Origin: Bifidobacteriaceae bacterium
GTDB taxonomy: Bacteria > Actinomycetota > Actinomycetes > Actinomycetales > WQXJ01
Length of the DNA: 6,835 bases
Direction of reading: 5' to 3'
NCBI GenBank assembly: GCA_031258055.1
Contig: JAIRNM010000055.1
Location: 1 to 6,835 of the forward strand
The notes beneath the pieces were generated by a model, which saw only the letters and a program-made list of their open reading frames with translations, was not told where the DNA came from and made no database searches. Positions 4,599 through 6,835 of the stretch are shown here, piece by piece. Every line of letters begins with the position of its first letter. Within the stretch, counting starts at the first letter, position 1. A program made the translations under genes and the position numbers.

Positions 4599-6107
4599 AT
4601 GAGCCGAATTAGGAACGAGAAGTTCCGCAGCAAGGTGATGAGCGCCGAACAAGCGGCGACCTTCATCGAAGATGGCAGCAACGTTGGATTCTCCGGATTC
4701 ACCGGATCGGGCTACCCAAAGGCGGTGCCGGGTGCGCTAGCCAGCCGGATTCAAGCGATCCACGCGGCTGGACAGCCGTTCAAGATCGGCGTGTTCACGG
4801 GAGCCTCAACGGCGCCGGAGTTGGACGGAGTGCTGGCCGAAGTGGACGGCATCGGCTGGCGGATGCCTTACCAGTCCGACCCGATCCTGCGCCGCAAAAT
4901 CAACGAGGGCGTTACCGACTACTGCGATATTCACCTGGGGTTGTCGGGACCGCTGACGGCTTCTGGTTTCCTTGGGAAACTGGACACCGCTGTCATTGAG
5001 ATCACCGCCATCACCGAAGACGGCGAGTTGATCCCGTCTTCTTCGCTCGGCAACAACATGCTTTGGATTGAGACCGCCCGACAGGTCATCTTGGAAGTCA
5101 ACCACTGGCAGTCGCTCGACTTGTACGGCATGCACGATGTCTATTACCAGCCGGCCTTGCCACCCCATCGTGTTCCTATCCCGATTGTCGCCGCCGGAGA
5201 CCGGATTGGGCAGAAGACACTTCTGATAGACCCAGACAAAGTGGTGGCGGTAGTCGAAACCGACGCGCCGGACCGCAACTCGCCCTTCAAGCCGCTGGAC
5301 GACCAGTCGAAATTGATCGCCGGGCATTTGCTTGACTTCCTCAGCCACGAAGTGAAGGTGGGGCGCCTCCCCGCTGGCCTGTTGCCACTCCAATCAGGGG
5401 TCGGGAACATTGCCAACGCCGTGTTGGCGGGGCTGTTGGATGGACCCTTCGACCAGATCACGTCCTACACCGAGGTGATCCAGGACGGCATGGTCGATCT
5501 GTTAGATTCCGGCAAGATGACAGTCGCGTCGGCCACAGCCTTCTCGCTCAGCCCCGAATACGCTGAGAAACTGAACGACGGCGCCGCTGAATACTCGCAG
5601 AAGATCATTCTGCGCCCGCAGGATGTCTCCAACAACCCCGAGGTCATCCGGCGCCTCGGGGTGATCGCCTGCAATGGCCTGATCGAGGCGGACATCTATG
5701 GCAACGTCAACTCGAACTACATCATGGGTTCGCGGATGCAGAACGGTTTGGGCGGGTCGGGTGACTTCACCCGCAACTCCTATATTTCTTCCTTCGTGAC
5801 CCCGTCGGTGGCCAAGGGCGGCGATATTTCCTGCATCGTGCCGATGGTTTCGCACGTCGACCACACCGAACATGATGTCCAGGTCATCATCACTGAGCAG
5901 GGACTGGCCGATATGCGTGGATTGGCGCCGCGCAAGCGGGCCCGCGCCGTCATCGACAACTGCGCCCACCCGGATTACAGGCCGGCTTTGGAGGAGTACT
6001 TCGAACGCGCCCAACGGGTGGCGAATTCCCAGCACACGCCGCATGACCTGCGCACCGCCCTGGGCTGGCATGTCCGCTTCCTGGAGACCGGTTCAATGAA
6101 GCCATAG
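4599..6107 (+). CDS. Acetyl-CoA hydrolase/transferase family protein, succinyl-CoA:acetate CoA-transferase type
   Basis: This cytoplasmic enzyme most likely moves CoA between succinyl-CoA and acetate (or propionate), linking the succinate branch to acyl-CoA without spending ATP. From the ATG at 4599 the product is 502 residues, the usual length of the YgfH/AarC/Cat1 group, and it is collinear along its length with E. coli YgfH (ScpC) as I recall it. Seen: Ser-Gly-Phe-Thr near residue 32, Gly-Val-Gly-Asn-Ile at 267-271 for CoA binding, the catalytic Glu292 in Thr-Glu-Val-Ile-Gln-Asp, Ser-Asn-Asn-Pro-Glu at 344-348, Gly-Gly-Ser-Gly-Asp-Phe at 385-390, and Glu433 in Thr-Glu-Gln-Gly. From memory of Acetobacter AarC, its key residues (Arg228, Glu294, Asn347, Glu435) map here with a constant shift of two. 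An upstream in-frame ATG at 4530 would add 23 residues unlike the family. A propionyl-CoA:succinate preference or hydrolase activity cannot be excluded. A cysteine hydrolase gene follows 71 bases later. Confidence 0.93.
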   Translation: MSRIRNEKFRSKVMSAEQAATFIEDGSNVGFSGFTGSGYPKAVPGALASRIQAIHAAGQPFKIGVFTGASTAPELDGVLAEVDGIGWRMPYQSDPILRRKINEGVTDYCDIHLGLSGPLTASGFLGKLDTAVIEITAITEDGELIPSSSLGNNMLWIETARQVILEVNHWQSLDLYGMHDVYYQPALPPHRVPIPIVAAGDRIGQKTLLIDPDKVVAVVETDAPDRNSPFKPLDDQSKLIAGHLLDFLSHEVKVGRLPAGLLPLQSGVGNIANAVLAGLLDGPFDQITSYTEVIQDGMVDLLDSGKMTVASATAFSLSPEYAEKLNDGAAEYSQKIILRPQDVSNNPEVIRRLGVIACNGLIEADIYGNVNSNYIMGSRMQNGLGGSGDFTRNSYISSFVTPSVAKGGDISCIVPMVSHVDHTEHDVQVIITEQGLADMRGLAPRKRARAVIDNCAHPDYRPALEEYFERAQRVANSQHTPHDLRTALGWHVRFLETGSMKP

Positions 6108-6126
6108 GTCTAGTCCACTTGTTGGT

Positions 6127-6212
6127 CGATCCGGCGACGGGGCGGCGGGTGGCGCGCGGCCAGCCTAGGGTGGTAGCTATGACAAGTTACCCGCCACGCG
6201 ATCCGGCGACGG
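6127..6212 (+). repeat. 14-bp direct repeat flanking the cysteine hydrolase start
   Basis: CGATCCGGCGACGG occurs at 6127-6140 and again at 6199-6212, exactly 72 bases apart, so both copies read Asp-Pro-Ala-Thr in the same frame. The first copy is before the chosen ATG and the second is at residues 8-11 of the protein. Confidence 0.7.
6167..6173 (+). promoter_or_regulatory. Ribosome binding site deciding the cysteine hydrolase start
   Basis: AGGGTGG lies 5 bases before the ATG at 6179. The frame stays open upstream to a TTG at 6119, but that codon has no Shine-Dalgarno and would add a Gly/Arg-rich leader absent from the family. Confidence 0.6.
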
Positions 6213-6796
6213 ATCATTTGCTCAGCCCATCCAATGCAGCGCTACTGGTGATCGACTACCAGCCAACCCAACTGGGTTCGCTTCAGTCGCATCCGCAGGA
6301 GCCGATTATCGAGAAGATCGTCTCGCTCTCGAAGATCGGGGTCGCTTATGGCCTGCCGATCATCCTGTCCACGGTCAACGTGGCTAATGGCCGCAACCAG
6401 CCGACCATTCCGCGCCTCGCCTCCGTCCTCGAAGGCGTCACCAGCTACGACCGCACAGCGATCAACGCTTGGGAGGACCAGGAGTTTCGTGAAGCGGTCC
6501 TGGCCACCGGCCGGAAGAAACTGCTGATCGCGGCGCTGTGGACAGAGGCCTGTTTGACCTTCCCCACCCTGGACGCCATCGGCGAGGGTTTCGAGGTCTA
6601 TCCGGTGGTCGATGCCGTCGCTGGGACGTCGCTGCTCGCCCACGACACCGCCCTTCGGCGCGTCCACCACGCTGGGGCCAAGCTGACCAGTGTGGTGCAG
6701 GTCTTATGCGAGCTTCAGCGCGACTGGAACCGGACTAACACTCTTCAATCGTTCGTCCAGGCGATGTTTGAGACCCACGCCTTCCCGCAATACTGA
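6179..6796 (+). CDS. YcaC-like cysteine hydrolase (isochorismatase superfamily)
   Basis: The 205-residue cytoplasmic protein has the isochorismatase-like hydrolase fold, shared with nicotinamidases and other amidases. Seen: the nucleophile-activating Asp26 in Val-Ile-Asp-Tyr-Gln, Ile-Asn-Ala-Trp at 95-98 with Arg92 near the position of the third catalytic basic residue, and the nucleophile Cys125 in Trp-Thr-Glu-Ala-Cys-Leu-Thr-Phe-Pro. The Glu-Leu-Gln-Arg-Asp-Trp motif at 178-183 closely matches the Glu-Leu-His-Arg-Asp-Trp of E. coli YcaC, which places it in that subgroup rather than with true isochorismatases or PncA. YcaC-like proteins form large ring assemblies and their physiological substrate is unknown, so none is proposed here. 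The ATG at 6179 has AGGGTGG 5 bases upstream. The gene follows the CoA-transferase on the same strand with a 71-base gap lacking a clear terminator, so read-through transcription is possible. The C-terminus (Ala-Phe-Pro-Gln-Tyr) is close to the window end and complete. Confidence 0.9.
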   Translation: MTSYPPRDPATDHLLSPSNAALLVIDYQPTQLGSLQSHPQEPIIEKIVSLSKIGVAYGLPIILSTVNVANGRNQPTIPRLASVLEGVTSYDRTAINAWEDQEFREAVLATGRKKLLIAALWTEACLTFPTLDAIGEGFEVYPVVDAVAGTSLLAHDTALRRVHHAGAKLTSVVQVLCELQRDWNRTNTLQSFVQAMFETHAFPQY

Positions 6797-6835
6797 ACCT
6801 ATGGTTGTCTCATGGCAACTCCAACTTTCCCTCTC

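Noticed and set aside
5502..6071. 189-codon open frame antisense to the CoA-transferase gene
   Set aside because: It lies wholly opposite a well-supported gene, has no recognisable domain and is a typical by-product of GC-rich codon bias. The same holds for 4806-5393 minus.
6801..6835. Possible start of another plus-strand gene (ATG at 6801 or 6813)
   Set aside because: Only about 10 codons are visible, with no ribosome binding site, so a gene cannot be supported.

Overview
The window is GC-rich, densely coded bacterial chromosome, most likely from an actinomycete (Actinomycetota). The clues are a secreted cutinase-type hydrolase with an actinobacterial look, strong GC bias at third codon positions, GTG/TTG start options and AGGAGG-like ribosome binding sites. 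A PPi-type phosphofructokinase and a succinyl-CoA:acetate-type CoA-transferase lie a few kb apart. This is a pairing familiar from propionibacterium-like fermenters, so an anaerobic or facultative fermenting actinomycete is a reasonable inference. The genus cannot be named from this window.

Layout. (1) Positions 1-1447, plus strand: the 3' end of a proline/threonine-rich protein with an 18-bp tandem repeat, followed 8 bases later by a complete PPi-dependent 6-phosphofructokinase gene. (2) Positions 1482-4291, minus strand, converging on the kinase gene: a tight three-gene cluster. Its first gene (by transcription) encodes a 548-residue exported cutinase-like serine hydrolase fused to a von Willebrand factor A domain with a C-terminal membrane anchor. 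It is followed by two paralogous single-pass membrane proteins with a four-cysteine outer domain, which arose by tandem duplication. (3) Positions 4292-4598: a divergent intergenic region with a perfect palindrome and other repeats that could hold operators. (4) Positions 4599-6796, plus strand: an acetyl-CoA hydrolase/transferase-family protein of the succinyl-CoA:acetate CoA-transferase type, then a YcaC-like cysteine hydrolase of the isochorismatase superfamily.

How the genes fit together. The phosphofructokinase and the CoA-transferase are central-metabolism enzymes that save ATP equivalents: one uses pyrophosphate as phosphoryl donor, the other exchanges CoA between succinate and acetate. 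The minus-strand cluster looks like a separate cell-surface module. It pairs a hydrolase for ester or lipid substrates and a metal-dependent adhesion domain with two small membrane partners of no recognised family. That cluster is the least explained part of the window. Its striking points are the cutinase-VWA fusion, an apparently truncated PKD-like domain before the anchor, and a mosaic pattern of near-identity between the two paralogues that suggests recent duplication or gene conversion. No tRNA, rRNA, CRISPR array, transposase or convincing rho-independent terminator was seen.
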